Assembly (NCBI GenBank): GCA_021775805.1
Contig: JAJFHD010000120.1
Span: 1 to 64,000 of the forward strand
DNA from: Alphaproteobacteria bacterium
GTDB lineage: Bacteria > Pseudomonadota > Alphaproteobacteria > Rhizobiales > JAJFHC01
DNA length: 64,000 bases
Reading direction: 5' to 3'
Positions 15,489 to 25,500 of the stretch are shown piece by piece. The first letter of the stretch is position 1, and each line of letters opens with the position of its first letter. The translations under genes were made by a program, and so were the position numbers. A model generated the notes under the pieces. The model saw only the letters and a program-made list of their open reading frames with translations, had not been told where the DNA came from and searched no databases.

Positions 15489-17808
15489 GTCGGTCGACCA
15501 GATCCGGGGCGCCGTCCACAAGCCCTGGCGCCATGACAGCGCCAACAAGCATGTGGCGGGCGAAGCCGTCTACATCGACGACATCCCGGAGCCCGCCCGG
15601 TTGCTGCATGTCTACATTGCCATGAGCGAGCGCGCCCACGCCCGTATCACGGGTATGGATCTCTCCGCCGTGCGTGCCGAGCCGGGGGTAGTATGCGTGT
15701 TGACCGCCAAGGACATTCCCGGCCAGAACGACTGCAGCCCGATCATGGGGGACGACCCGGTCTTTGCCGAGGAACTTGTGGAGTACGTCGGTCAGTCGAT
15801 ATTTGCCGTTGCTGCCGAGGACATCAAGACGGCTCGCCGCGCGGCCGCCAAGGCTGTCGTGACCTATGAGGATCTCGAGGCGATCCTCGATGTCGATGCC
15901 GCCATGGACGCCGAACAGTTCGTCCTGCCGCCCCACGAAATGCAACTGGGCAACGCCGAAGCCGCCATGGACCGGTGCGATCACCGTCTCAAGGGCCGTA
16001 TCCGGGTGGGGGGTCAGGATCACTTCTATCTGGAAGGCATGATCGCCATGGCCGTGCCCGGCGAAGACGACGACATGCTGGTCTATTCGTCGACCCAGCA
16101 CCCCAGCGAAGTCCAGCACAATGTGGCCAAAATGCTGGCCGTGCCTGACAACGCCGTCACGGTAGAAATCCGGCGCATGGGTGGCGGCTTTGGTGGCAAG
16201 GAAAGTCAGCCAGCACTGATGGCCTCGATCGCGGCCCTGACGGCGCTGAAGACCGGCCGGCCGGCCAAGCTCCGGCTCGACCGCGACGATGACATGGTCA
16301 TGACCGGCAAGCGGCACGACTTCCGCATTGATTATGAAGTGGGTTTCGACCGGGCAGGCCGGATCGGCGCGATCACTTTCGACATGGCCGCCCGATGCGG
16401 CATGTCGGCCGACCTGTCGGCCTCGATCTGCGACCGCGCCATGTTCCACGCCGACAATTGTTACTTCCTTGAAAATGTCCGCATTACCTCGCACCGCTGC
16501 AAGACCAATACGGTTTCCAACACAGCCTTCCGCGGCTTCGGCGGCCCTCAGGGCATGGTCGCCATCGAACGCGTGATGGACGACATCGCGATCCATCTAA
16601 AAGCCGATCCCCTGAACGTGCGCAGCGCGAACTTCTACGGCAAGGACAACCGCAACAAGACGCCTTATCACATGATCGTGGAGGACAATGTCGCCCCGGA
16701 ACTGGTCATGGAGTTGCAGAACAAGGCCGACTACCGGGCCAGGCGTCATGCCGTTCGCGAATTCAATGGCGCCAACCGCTGGCAGAAGAAGGGCATTGCC
16801 CTGACGCCGGTCAAGTTCGGCATCTCGTTTACCGCCACTCACCTGAATCAGGCGGGCGCCCTTGTCCACGTCTATAAGGACGGCAGCGTGCATCTCAACC
16901 ACGGCGGCACGGAGATGGGCCAGGGCCTGTTCATCAAAGTTGCCCAGGTGGTCGCCGAGGAATTCCAGATCGACATCGACAAGGTGAAAATCACCGCCAC
17001 GACGACGGCAAAAGTCCCCAACACGTCGGCGACCGCCGCCTCGTCGGGCAGTGACCTCAACGGCATGGCGGCCCGCGCCGCCGCTCACACCATCAAGGAC
17101 CGTCTGATCGCCCATGCTTCGCACACATATAACGTGCCGCGTGATTCAGTCGTCTTTTTTCCCAACCGGGTACGTATCGGCAATCAGGAAATGACGTTTG
17201 CCGAACTCGTGAACGACGCCTACATGGCGCGGGTGTCGCTGTCATCGACCGGGTTCTACCGCACACCGAAAATCTACTACGACCGCGACATCGCTAGAGG
17301 CCGGCCGTTCTACTACTTCTCCTATGGTGCGGCGGTGAGCGAAGTAATCGTCGACGTCCTGACCGGCGAGTACCGGGTCACCCGTGTCGATGTGCTCCAC
17401 GATTGCGGCGAGTCGCTCAACCCGGCGATCGATCTCGGTCAGATCGAAGGCGGCTTCATACAGGGCATGGGCTGGCTGACCACCGAAGAATTGTGGTGGG
17501 ACGAGGCCGGCAACCTGAAGACCCACGCGCCCTCGACCTACAAGATCCCCACGAGCGGCGATCGTCCCAACGAATTCAACATCGCGATCTGGGACAAAGG
17601 CAAAAACAAGGAAGACACGATCTATCGGTCCAAGGCGGTCGGCGAGCCGCCCCTGATGCTGGCGATTTCCGTCCTCTCTGCCCTGACGGATGCGGTGTCG
17701 AGCGTGTCCGATTATGCCTCATGCCCGAACATCGACACGCCCGCGACGCCCGAACGGGTCCTCATGGCAATTGAGGAAATGCACACCAGGCGCGAGGACC
17801 AGGGCTGA
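15472..17808 (+). CDS. xdhB: Xanthine dehydrogenase large, molybdopterin-binding subunit
   Basis: A 778-residue catalytic subunit that hydroxylates hypoxanthine and xanthine to urate. Recognisable molybdenum-cofactor segments are RRMGGGFGGKESQPA, NTAFRGFGGPQGMVAIERV, GGTEMGQGLFIKVAQV and, near the C-terminus, the catalytic Glu in AVGEPPLML. The length is normal for the split bacterial enzyme. It overlaps xdhA upstream and abuts xdhC downstream (stop and start share a base at 17808). Confidence 0.97.
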   Translation: MAILGKSVDQIRGAVHKPWRHDSANKHVAGEAVYIDDIPEPARLLHVYIAMSERAHARITGMDLSAVRAEPGVVCVLTAKDIPGQNDCSPIMGDDPVFAEELVEYVGQSIFAVAAEDIKTARRAAAKAVVTYEDLEAILDVDAAMDAEQFVLPPHEMQLGNAEAAMDRCDHRLKGRIRVGGQDHFYLEGMIAMAVPGEDDDMLVYSSTQHPSEVQHNVAKMLAVPDNAVTVEIRRMGGGFGGKESQPALMASIAALTALKTGRPAKLRLDRDDDMVMTGKRHDFRIDYEVGFDRAGRIGAITFDMAARCGMSADLSASICDRAMFHADNCYFLENVRITSHRCKTNTVSNTAFRGFGGPQGMVAIERVMDDIAIHLKADPLNVRSANFYGKDNRNKTPYHMIVEDNVAPELVMELQNKADYRARRHAVREFNGANRWQKKGIALTPVKFGISFTATHLNQAGALVHVYKDGSVHLNHGGTEMGQGLFIKVAQVVAEEFQIDIDKVKITATTTAKVPNTSATAASSGSDLNGMAARAAAHTIKDRLIAHASHTYNVPRDSVVFFPNRVRIGNQEMTFAELVNDAYMARVSLSSTGFYRTPKIYYDRDIARGRPFYYFSYGAAVSEVIVDVLTGEYRVTRVDVLHDCGESLNPAIDLGQIEGGFIQGMGWLTTEELWWDEAGNLKTHAPSTYKIPTSGDRPNEFNIAIWDKGKNKEDTIYRSKAVGEPPLMLAISVLSALTDAVSSVSDYASCPNIDTPATPERVLMAIEEMHTRREDQG

Positions 17809-18872
17809 TGCGCAACTGGTACCGACAGCTGCTGGAGGAACTCCAGGCCGGTTACCCGGCCATGGTCGTCCATGTGGTCGAGGCGAAGGGGTCGATCCCG
17901 CGAGAGGCCGGCGCCCGCATGATCGTGACCGAGGCATCGTTTGTCGGCACCATCGGCGGCGGGCAGCTCGAATACGAGGCTCTCACGACCGCCCGCAAGG
18001 CATTGCATACCGGCGGTTCGGGAGCAGTAGAAGGTCATGTCCTCGGGCCGGCATTCTCGCAATGCTGCGGCGGTGTGGCGACCCTTGCCTACGAGCCGTT
18101 CTCGCCTGCCGATGCTGCGTGGGTTGACCGTCTGGTCAGTGTTTGCGATGGCCCATTCGAGGTGTTTCGAACCGTTCGACTGGGCGGTGGTGGACTTCTC
18201 GAACGCGGATTCGCCATCAGTGAAAACGGCTTTGCCGGAATGCCGGACTGGGCGAATGAGTTGCGTAAAGGCTTGGGCACCAGCGAAATTCTGACGGTAC
18301 GCACGGACCTGCCCGACGAAAGTCTGGGATTTGTGGAACGGGCAGATTCAACCGACCAGCCCCTGTGGCTGTTCGGGGCCGGTCATGTGGGCCAGGCCGT
18401 TGTCAAGGCGCTGGCCGACCTGCCGTTCGACATCACCTGGATCGACGGACGAGCGGGCATGTTTCCCGAAACCGTGCCGTCGTCGGTCAGGACACTCGAA
18501 CTTGCGATGCCCGAACTTATTGTCGACGAAGCCCCGGAAGGCGCGATGTTTGTTGTCATGACACACAGCCATCCACTCGATCAGGATATTTGCGAAGCCG
18601 TGCTGCGGCGCGGCGATGCCGCCTATGCAGGCCTGATCGGATCAGAAACCAAGCACGCACGTTTCAGGAAACGGCTTGGCGAGAATGGTGTTTCGCCACA
18701 GGCTCTCGAAACGCTTGTCTGCCCGATCGGCAGGCCGGAAATCAGAGGCAAGGCGCCGGCGACGATTGCCGCCTCGCTTGCTGCTGACTTGTTGATACGC
18801 CTTGAGAAGATTCAGAGTACCGATGTGGCCGCGGAAACAGAAAAAGCGACTGCAATTGAGGAGACGAGATAA
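17808..18872 (+). CDS. xdhC: Xanthine dehydrogenase accessory protein XdhC
   Basis: A 354-residue cofactor-insertion chaperone that binds sulfurated molybdenum cofactor and delivers it to XdhB. The N-terminal XdhC/CoxI segment reads VVEAKGSIPREAGARMIV, then a Cys-bearing SQCCGGVATL. The C-terminal Rossmann part starts LWLFGAGHVGQAVVKALADL. It is coupled to xdhB and to the following deaminase by one-base overlaps. Confidence 0.95.
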   Translation: MRNWYRQLLEELQAGYPAMVVHVVEAKGSIPREAGARMIVTEASFVGTIGGGQLEYEALTTARKALHTGGSGAVEGHVLGPAFSQCCGGVATLAYEPFSPADAAWVDRLVSVCDGPFEVFRTVRLGGGGLLERGFAISENGFAGMPDWANELRKGLGTSEILTVRTDLPDESLGFVERADSTDQPLWLFGAGHVGQAVVKALADLPFDITWIDGRAGMFPETVPSSVRTLELAMPELIVDEAPEGAMFVVMTHSHPLDQDICEAVLRRGDAAYAGLIGSETKHARFRKRLGENGVSPQALETLVCPIGRPEIRGKAPATIAASLAADLLIRLEKIQSTDVAAETEKATAIEETR

Positions 18873-19357
18873 TGTGCGGGCATAGCAATGGGCACGATCA
18901 ACACATGCTGCGGGCGATCCAGTTGTCTGCCGAGCGCATGCGAGCGGGAAAGGGCGGGCCTTTTGGTGCCGTGATCGTCAAAGACGGAGAGATCGTTGCC
19001 GAAGGCTTCAACCAGGTCACGACCTCCAACGATCCTACAGCCCACGCCGAAGTCATGGCGATACGCCGGGCCTGCGAAGCGCTCGGCACCTTTTCGCTCG
19101 AAGGATGCACGATCTACACCAGCTGCGAGCCCTGTCCCATGTGCCTGTCGGCGATCTACTGGGCAAGGCTCGAAGCGATCTATTTTGCCAACACGCGCGA
19201 GGATGCCGCCGATATCGGATTCGATGACGATTTCCTTTATCGCGAAATTCCCAAGCCGTTGTCGGAGCGTCAGATATTGACGGAGAAAATTGACCTGACG
19301 GAAGCCAGGGAGGTTTTTGAGGAGTGGCGGGTGAAGCCCGACAAGGTCATGTACTAA
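18872..19357 (+). CDS. guaD: Guanine deaminase, cytidine-deaminase-fold type
   Basis: A 161-residue nucleoside/base deaminase with the zinc motifs PTAHAEVMAIRRAC (catalytic Glu) and CEPCPMCLSAIYWA. Similar small deaminases such as B. subtilis GuaD convert guanine to xanthine, which would feed the neighbouring xanthine dehydrogenase. The tail (about residues 115-161, YFANTREDAADIGFDDDFLY) matches the guanine deaminase subgroup rather than tRNA adenosine deaminase. The start codon overlaps the xdhC stop. Confidence 0.9.
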   Translation: MCGHSNGHDQHMLRAIQLSAERMRAGKGGPFGAVIVKDGEIVAEGFNQVTTSNDPTAHAEVMAIRRACEALGTFSLEGCTIYTSCEPCPMCLSAIYWARLEAIYFANTREDAADIGFDDDFLYREIPKPLSERQILTEKIDLTEAREVFEEWRVKPDKVMY

Positions 19358-19474
19358 AAGCAGTTTCCGGGCAGTGTGTTCGCAATCGTGCGGACGCGGG
19401 ATGCCCTAGGGTGGATTTGCAAACGAGTTTTACGGTGGGGACCGGCGTTTGCATAAACATGGGAGGGTGATGGC
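19358..19474. promoter_or_regulatory. Spacer before the purine ABC transporter operon
   Basis: A 117-bp gap between guaD and the transporter ATPase. It could carry a second promoter, or transcription may continue from the xdh operon. No terminator hairpin is visible. The GGGAGGGTGA ribosome binding site of the ATPase lies at its right end. Confidence 0.35.
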
Positions 19475-21004
19475 GTGACCACACCTCAACTCGAGTTAAA
19501 AGGTATCTCGAAGCAGTATCCGGGAACCTTGGCCAACGACAATGTCGACCTGGTTGTGCTGCCGGGCGAAGTGCATGCATTGCTTGGCGAAAACGGGGCC
19601 GGTAAGAGCACCCTGGTGAAGATCATATATGGCGTTGTCAAAGCCAGTGCCGGCGACATGTTCTGGGAAGGCAACAAGGTCTCCGTCGGCAATCCCGGTG
19701 AAGCCCGGGCGCTCGGCGTCGGCATGGTTTTTCAGCATTTCAATCTGTTCGAAACCCTGACCGTTGCGGAAAACATCTCTCTGGGTCTGGACGACGAACA
19801 CGACCTCGCCCAGTTGTCGAGTGAAATCGCCGAAATTTCGGAAAAATATGGCCTGCCGATCAACCCGCATCAGCACATTCACGCACTCTCTGTGGGTGAA
19901 CGCCAGCGGGTCGAGATCATCCGCTGCCTGGTCCAGAACCCCAAGGTTCTGATCATGGACGAACCGACGTCCGTGCTGACGCCCCAGGAAGTGGCACGCC
20001 TGTTCGTGACACTCAAGCGCCTGGCCTCGGAAGGGGTCAGTATCCTCTACATCAGCCACAAGCTCGACGAGATCATGGAGCTGTGTGATGCCGCAACGGT
20101 CTTGCGCTTGGGCAAGGTGACGGCGCATTGCAAGCCGCGCGAGGAAACGCCCAAGAGCCTTGCCGAAATGATGATCGGCAGCGAATTGCCGGTCTGCAAG
20201 AGGGATGGCGAGGCCAATCTCGGTGACAACCGTCTGGTGGTCAACAAACTCTCGACCGTTTCTCCCGACCCCCATGGCACCAACCTGAATGAGTTGAGCT
20301 TTTCGGTGCGCAAGGGCGAGATATTCGGAATTGCGGGGGTGGCCGGCAACGGTCAGAAGGAACTGCTCGCCTCCCTGAACGGCGAACTCATATCGTCCAA
20401 TGCAGACATGATTTCTCTCAACGGCGAGGAGATGGGCGATCAGGGGCCCACATACCGCCGTGAACGCGGGCTTGCATTCGTGCCCGAGGAACGCCTCGGC
20501 CGTGGCACCGTGCCCGAGATGTCTCTGACCATGAACACACTCCTGACGGCCTACCAGCGCAACATGCTCAGCAATGGCGGTTTCATCCGTTACGACGAAA
20601 TGGAGAAATACGCACAAGACATTTCCAAACGCTTCGACGTGCGCTCGGCGGGAACCCATGCGGAAGCGCGCAGTCTGTCGGGCGGCAACTTGCAGAAGTT
20701 CATCATCGGCCGCGAAGTCATGCAGACGCCGGACCTTCTGGTGCTTGGGCACCCCACGTGGGGTGTTGATGTCGGTGCTGCAACCACCATCCACCAGGCC
20801 CTGATCGATCTGGCGATCGCCGGATCATCGATAGTGGTCGTCTCTGAAGACCTCGATGAGCTCTTCGAGATCTGCGACACCATCGCGGTGATTGCGGAAG
20901 GTCGGCTGTCGCCGGCAAGACCGGTGGCGGAAACCAATGTGGAAGAGGTCGGCCTTTGGATGAGCGGACAATTCGACGAACAGGAGACGTCAGATGCAGC
21001 TTAG
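19475..21004 (+). CDS. ABC transporter ATPase, BMP/nucleoside type (double cassette)
   Basis: A 509-residue protein with two fused ATP-binding cassettes as in RbsA/YufO/NupA. The first has the Walker A GENGAGKSTLVK, the signature ALSVGERQRVEI and the Walker B VLIMDEPTS. The second is degenerate at its P-loop (GIAGVAGNGQKELLASL) but keeps SLSGGNLQKFIIGRE, with LLVLGHPTWGVDVGA in place of a normal Walker B. It energises uptake of purine bases or nucleosides with the two permeases and the BMP protein downstream. GTG 19475 follows a strong GGGAGGG site. It overlaps the first permease by 11 bases. Confidence 0.94.
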   Translation: MTTPQLELKGISKQYPGTLANDNVDLVVLPGEVHALLGENGAGKSTLVKIIYGVVKASAGDMFWEGNKVSVGNPGEARALGVGMVFQHFNLFETLTVAENISLGLDDEHDLAQLSSEIAEISEKYGLPINPHQHIHALSVGERQRVEIIRCLVQNPKVLIMDEPTSVLTPQEVARLFVTLKRLASEGVSILYISHKLDEIMELCDAATVLRLGKVTAHCKPREETPKSLAEMMIGSELPVCKRDGEANLGDNRLVVNKLSTVSPDPHGTNLNELSFSVRKGEIFGIAGVAGNGQKELLASLNGELISSNADMISLNGEEMGDQGPTYRRERGLAFVPEERLGRGTVPEMSLTMNTLLTAYQRNMLSNGGFIRYDEMEKYAQDISKRFDVRSAGTHAEARSLSGGNLQKFIIGREVMQTPDLLVLGHPTWGVDVGAATTIHQALIDLAIAGSSIVVVSEDLDELFEICDTIAVIAEGRLSPARPVAETNVEEVGLWMSGQFDEQETSDAA

Positions 21005-22073
21005 ATTGGAAGCGCGGCCCGCGACATCGCGCACGATGCAGTACATGTCTCCGTTCATCGCCGCGATTCTGACGGTGATCACCGGCGTCATATTGTTTAC
21101 CGCCCTTGGACGCGATCCAATGCTGGTGCTCTACACCTTCTTTGTGCGCCCGCTGACCAGCGTTTACGGTCTCGCCGAATGGGCGATCAAGGCAACGCCT
21201 TTGCTGCTCTGTGCTATCGGGTTGTCGGTGGGCTTCAGGGGAAACGTCTGGAACATCGGCGCCGAAGGCCAGATCACTGTGGGTGGACTCTGTGGTGGTG
21301 CCGTGGCCCTGGCGTTTTACGGCAGCGAAGGCCCCTGGCTTCTGCCGCTGATGATCATTGCCGGAGGGCTCGGCGGCATGGCCTGGGGCGCAATCCCCGC
21401 CTTCCTGCGCAACCAGTTCAATGCCAACGAGATTCTCACAAGCCTGATGCTGACCTATGTCGCCCTCCAGCTTCTTGGCTTCATGGTTCACGGACCGATG
21501 CGCGATCCGGAAGGGTATAACTTCCCCGAGTCCCGCTTGTTCGGCGATGACGCTCTCATGCCGGTGTTGCTCGAAGGCACCCGGCTGCATGCTGGCGTTA
21601 TTATCGCTCTGATTGCCCTGGCAGCCGTCTGGATCTTCATGTCCAGGATGTTCTCGGGCTACAAAGTCTCCGTGGTCGGCCAGGCACCGGCCGCTGCAGC
21701 CTATGCCGGCTTCAGCCAGAAGCGCGTCGTGTTGCTGAGTTTTCTCATCAGTGGCGGACTTGCCGGCATTGCCGGTCTGGTCGAGGTCTCCGGCACCATG
21801 GGCCAGTTGCAGTCCGTGATATCGCCAGGCTACGGCTTTGCCGCGATCATCGTGGCCTTCCTCGGCCGCCTGCACCCGCTAGGCATCTTGTTTGCCAGCC
21901 TGCTCATGTCGTTGATGTATCTGGGCGGCGAAGCCCTTCAGATACACATGAAGCTGCCTCTCGCTGTCACCGGCGTGTTCCAGGGTCTGCTGTTGTTCTA
22001 TGTGCTCGGTTCGGATGTGCTCATCCGCTATCGGATCAGATTAATCTCCAATACCGAAAGGACGGCAAGCTGA
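20994..22073 (+). CDS. ABC transporter permease, BMP/nucleoside type, subunit 1
   Basis: A 359-residue membrane protein of the BPD_transp_2 (LIV/RbsC-like) superfamily. The nucleoside-importer motif KATPLLLCAIGLSVGFRGN, followed by WNIGAEGQI, is characteristic of YufP/NupB-type permeases. About nine hydrophobic segments are visible. It is embedded in the operon, overlapping the ATPase gene, and its TGA shares its last base with the next ATG. Confidence 0.94.
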   Translation: MQLRLEARPATSRTMQYMSPFIAAILTVITGVILFTALGRDPMLVLYTFFVRPLTSVYGLAEWAIKATPLLLCAIGLSVGFRGNVWNIGAEGQITVGGLCGGAVALAFYGSEGPWLLPLMIIAGGLGGMAWGAIPAFLRNQFNANEILTSLMLTYVALQLLGFMVHGPMRDPEGYNFPESRLFGDDALMPVLLEGTRLHAGVIIALIALAAVWIFMSRMFSGYKVSVVGQAPAAAAYAGFSQKRVVLLSFLISGGLAGIAGLVEVSGTMGQLQSVISPGYGFAAIIVAFLGRLHPLGILFASLLMSLMYLGGEALQIHMKLPLAVTGVFQGLLLFYVLGSDVLIRYRIRLISNTERTAS

Positions 22074-23002
22074 TGGACGGTTTGGACTCAGTCGTTGTAA
22101 TCATCCTGGCCACCATACGCGCCGGAACACCCCTTGTGATCGCGGCCCTTGGCGAGCTGGTTGTTGAAAAATCGGGCGTCCTCAATCTCGGGATCGAAGG
22201 CATGATGCTGGTGGGCGCTGTTACCGGTTTCATACTCATGGTGCTGACGGGTTCCATCTTCATCGGCGTCATTGCCGCCATGATTGCCGGTGTCCTGATG
22301 TCGCTGATCTTCGGATTTCTGACCCTGACCCTGATGACAAATCAGGTGGCAACCGGTCTGGCCATCACCATTTTCGGCGTCGGCCTCAGCGCCTTTGTCG
22401 GCCTTGAGTACATCGGAACGCCGATCGAGGGCCTGAAGGCCATTTCCATACCTGTCCTGAGCGACATCCCGGTATTGGGCAAACTGCTGTTCAACCATGA
22501 CATTCTGATCTACCTGTCGGTTGCGCTGTTCGGTGTCATTGCCTGGTTTCTATACAAGACGAGGGCTGGCCTCATCCTGCGCGCGGTGGGCGAATCTCAT
22601 GACGCCGCCCACGCTCTGGGATACTCGGTCATCAAGATCCGCTACATGACGGTCATGTTCGGCGGCGCCATGGCCGGACTGGCAGGTGCCTATCTGTCGC
22701 TTGTCTATACACCGCAATGGTCGGAGAACATGGCAGCCGGACGCGGCTGGATCGCGCTGGCCCTGGTGGTCTTCGCAACCTGGCGGCCGGGCAGGGTCCT
22801 GATCGGCGCCTACATCTTTGGCGGCCTGACGATTGCCGGTCTCCAGGTCCAGGCCGTGGGAATCGATTTCTCGTCGCACCTGCTGGCGATGGTGCCCTAT
22901 CTTGCAACCATTATCGTTTTGAGCCTGATCTCGCGGGACGCGACCAAAATCAGGCTCAACGCCCCGGCCTGTCTCGGCAGACCGTTCCATCCCGTGGCTT
23001 AG
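22073..23002 (+). CDS. ABC transporter permease, BMP/nucleoside type, subunit 2
   Basis: A 309-residue permease partner (YufQ/NupC-like). It shows the paired signature TPLVIAALGELVVEKSGVLN, followed by LGIEGMMLVGA, and a C-terminal VQAVGIDFSSHLLAMVPYL segment seen in this subgroup. It is translationally coupled to the preceding permease. A 68-bp gap with a ribosome binding site leads to the substrate-binding gene. Confidence 0.94.
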   Translation: MDGLDSVVVIILATIRAGTPLVIAALGELVVEKSGVLNLGIEGMMLVGAVTGFILMVLTGSIFIGVIAAMIAGVLMSLIFGFLTLTLMTNQVATGLAITIFGVGLSAFVGLEYIGTPIEGLKAISIPVLSDIPVLGKLLFNHDILIYLSVALFGVIAWFLYKTRAGLILRAVGESHDAAHALGYSVIKIRYMTVMFGGAMAGLAGAYLSLVYTPQWSENMAAGRGWIALALVVFATWRPGRVLIGAYIFGGLTIAGLQVQAVGIDFSSHLLAMVPYLATIIVLSLISRDATKIRLNAPACLGRPFHPVA

Positions 23003-23070
23003 CGTAGATTTTCACAGCGTTGGCTCCGGAATTCGAGTAGTAGTTAGGTAAATTCAACAGGGAAGGATGA

Positions 23071-24174
23071 ATGATGAAAGTGAATTTGACAAAGGCTCTC
23101 ACACGCATTGGGCGTGTGGCCGCTGCAGGTGCCGTCGCATCGGCAATGGCAATCGGTGCGGCCAGCGCCGCCGACAAGATGAAAATTGGGTTTGTCTACG
23201 TGTCGCCGGTCGGTGACGCCGGCTACACCTACCAGCATGATCTCGGCCGCAAGGAACTGGAAAAACATTTCGGCGACAAGATCGAGACGACGTTTGTCGA
23301 AAACGTCCAGGAAAAGGGCGGCGATGCGGAACGCGTGATCCGTGAACTGGCTGCCAGCGGACACAAGGTGATCTTCACCACGTCGTTTGGCTACATGAAC
23401 CCGACGATCAAGGTCGCCAAGCGCTTCCCGAACGTGATTTTCGAACATGCCACCGGCTACAAGATGGCCAAGAACGTGGCGATCTACCTGCCGCGTTTTT
23501 ATGAAGGACGCTACCTGACAGGCATCGTTGCCGGCAAGGTGTCAAAGTCCGGCGTTGTCGGCTATGTCGGTGCCATTCCGATTCCGGAAGTCATCCGGGG
23601 CATCAACGCGTTCACTCTTGGCATGCAGTCGGTCAACCCGAATGCCCAGGTCAAGGTGGTCTACACCCAGAGCTGGTACGATCCGCCGAAAGAACGTGAA
23701 GCGGCCGAAGCCCTGATTTCGCAAGGCGCTGACGTCGTCACCCAGCACACGGACTCCACGGCCGTTGTTCAGGCCGCCGAGGACCGTGGCATCCACGCGG
23801 TTGGTTATCACTCCGACATGTCGAAATTCGGCACCAAGGCCCACCTGACCGCCGCCACGCACATCTGGGGAAAATACTACATCTCCCGCGTTCAGGCCGT
23901 CATGGACGGGACCTGGAAGTCCGGCTCCACCTGGGGCGGTATCGGCGACGGCATGATGGAATTGTCGGCGTTCGGACCGGAAGTCCCCAAGGATGTCCAG
24001 GACCTGACCATGGCCAAACAGGCTGAAATCGTCGGCGGAACACTGCACCCGTTTGCCGGTCCTCTGACGGACGTGGCCGGCAAGGAACGTGTAGCTGCCG
24101 GTGCCACCATGTCCGACAAGGATCTGCTGGGCATGGACTGGTACGTCAAGGGCGTCCAGGCCGAGGGCAACTGA
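23071..24174 (+). CDS. BMP-family substrate-binding protein of purine ABC transporter
   Basis: A 367-residue periplasmic protein. A signal peptide with a basic start and hydrophobic core ends at about ASA (residue 33). There is no lipobox Cys, so it is a free periplasmic protein rather than a lipoprotein. The mature part begins KMKIGFVYVSPVGDAGYTYQ, the BMP/Med family signature. From its context with xanthine dehydrogenase and guanine deaminase the ligand is probably a purine base or nucleoside. Tandem ATGs at 23071 and 23074 follow GGGAAGGATGA. A strong terminator follows. Confidence 0.94.
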   Translation: MMKVNLTKALTRIGRVAAAGAVASAMAIGAASAADKMKIGFVYVSPVGDAGYTYQHDLGRKELEKHFGDKIETTFVENVQEKGGDAERVIRELAASGHKVIFTTSFGYMNPTIKVAKRFPNVIFEHATGYKMAKNVAIYLPRFYEGRYLTGIVAGKVSKSGVVGYVGAIPIPEVIRGINAFTLGMQSVNPNAQVKVVYTQSWYDPPKEREAAEALISQGADVVTQHTDSTAVVQAAEDRGIHAVGYHSDMSKFGTKAHLTAATHIWGKYYISRVQAVMDGTWKSGSTWGGIGDGMMELSAFGPEVPKDVQDLTMAKQAEIVGGTLHPFAGPLTDVAGKERVAAGATMSDKDLLGMDWYVKGVQAEGN

Positions 24175-24219
24175 CACGGTTCACAGGGCGGTTGATAAAG
24201 GCCGTCCGCGACAAACAGC

Positions 24220-24253
24220 AACGCCTCCATCCTTACGGATGGGGGCGTTTTTT
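24220..24253 (+). terminator. Rho-independent terminator of the purine transport operon
   Basis: The stem AACGCCTCCATCC pairs with GGATGGGGGCGTT around a TTAC loop, with one G-T wobble, and six T residues follow directly. It is the clearest intrinsic terminator in the window and closes the uraH-to-BMP gene run. Confidence 0.93.
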
Positions 24254-24303
24254 GTGTTTGTCGTTGTCCCACATGGTGGCGATGTAGGGGACGGCAACCT
24301 GTC

Positions 24304-25389
24304 TCAGTACCGGCTGACAAACCAGACGTTCATCGGGTCATGAGGCAGGACGGTCCGCTCGATCGACGAGAATCCGGAATTGTTCAACATGGCTTCGGCG
24401 GTTTCCCAGCCCCACATTGCCCCGAGCCCATCGCCACCCTGTCCCAGGGAGATCGGCGTGCAATGTACGCACGAAATCATGTAGAGCAGCGGGGCGAAGG
24501 GGAAGTCCTTGTTGTTCTCAAGAAGAGCCGAGCCACCAATATCCTGCATGAGATGTGCTCCATCCGGGTTCAGGGACTTGTGGATGGATCGCAGGAACGC
24601 TTGAGGATCGGCCATGTCATGCACCGCATCGAACGATGTGATCAGGTCGAACGATCCGAAAGTGTCCAGGCCGGTCAGGTCGCGCGCCTCGAAGGTTATG
24701 TTTTCCAGTCGTTTCTCCGCCGCTGATGTTCTGGCCGTGGCTATGGCATCCTGACACAGATCGTAACCGACAAAACGGGAGGCCGGGTGCGCTTGGGCCA
24801 GGCGGATCAACGCACGGCCGGAACCGCACCCGGCATCCAGTACAGCGATCCCCTTGTCGAGTTTCGTGCAAAACTCGGGCATGAGCGTCTGGATGATGTC
24901 GCCAATGCCGTCGACGACGGTCTGCTGGCTGTCTTCGGCCATGAAATGGTGGAAGCACGGATAGTTGTCGTAGCGCAGTCCGTCACCCGACGAAAAGCAG
25001 TCCAGAACACGTTCCTGAACCGCCCCGGCGAGCGCCACGGCCTGGGCGTAAATCGCAAGGTTTCCGAGGGGCGCGCCATTGGTTAGGCAGGCGGCGTGTT
25101 CGGCCGGAAGAACGTAGGTCTCGCGCGCCGGGTCGTACCCGACAACACCACCCGTGACCATCACGGCAAGCCATTCGCGCACATAACGCTCAGACAGTCC
25201 GGCCCGTTCGGCAATGTAGTCTGACCTCGCGGGGTGAAGGCCTGCCATTGTCTCGAACAGTCCGGCCCGGTGTCCGATGGAGGTCATGATGGCGACCGCG
25301 CCGTGATCGAGGACCGAGGCCATCTTGTTTAAGAAGGCCTCGGCGGCCGCGTCGTCGAAGTGATTTTTCTGAACTGCTGTCCTTGGCAT
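24304..25389 (-). CDS. SAM-dependent methyltransferase with N-terminal winged helix (Rv2258c-like)
   Basis: A 361-residue protein. The N-terminal 100 residues form a winged-helix dimerisation domain (IMTSIGHRAGLFETMAGL; YIAERAGLSERYVREWLAVM). The class I methyltransferase domain contains VLDAGCGSGRALIRLA as motif I, FVGYDLCQDAI as motif II, and a His/Asp motif FDAVHDMADPQAFL. The arrangement is that of Rv2258c-like small-molecule O- or N-methyltransferases. The substrate is unknown. ATG 25389 follows GGAGCAG. It is divergent from a GlxA-type regulator that may control it. Confidence 0.88.
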   Translation of the reverse strand: MPRTAVQKNHFDDAAAEAFLNKMASVLDHGAVAIMTSIGHRAGLFETMAGLHPARSDYIAERAGLSERYVREWLAVMVTGGVVGYDPARETYVLPAEHAACLTNGAPLGNLAIYAQAVALAGAVQERVLDCFSSGDGLRYDNYPCFHHFMAEDSQQTVVDGIGDIIQTLMPEFCTKLDKGIAVLDAGCGSGRALIRLAQAHPASRFVGYDLCQDAIATARTSAAEKRLENITFEARDLTGLDTFGSFDLITSFDAVHDMADPQAFLRSIHKSLNPDGAHLMQDIGGSALLENNKDFPFAPLLYMISCVHCTPISLGQGGDGLGAMWGWETAEAMLNNSGFSSIERTVLPHDPMNVWFVSRY

Positions 25390-25500
25390 TGCTCTGCTCC
25401 TGCGTTGTGTTTCGATGAACTGGCAATGAAGTAGTCCCGCGATTGCACATCTTGAAGTGTGAGAGTGGACAGTTTCGGGGGTATTCGGCCATTATGGGAA

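Noticed and set aside
15337..16596. A 419-codon minus-strand frame over xdhA/xdhB, and a similar 432-codon frame at 19496-20794 over the ABC ATPase
   Set aside because: Both are shadows of strongly conserved genes on the other strand.
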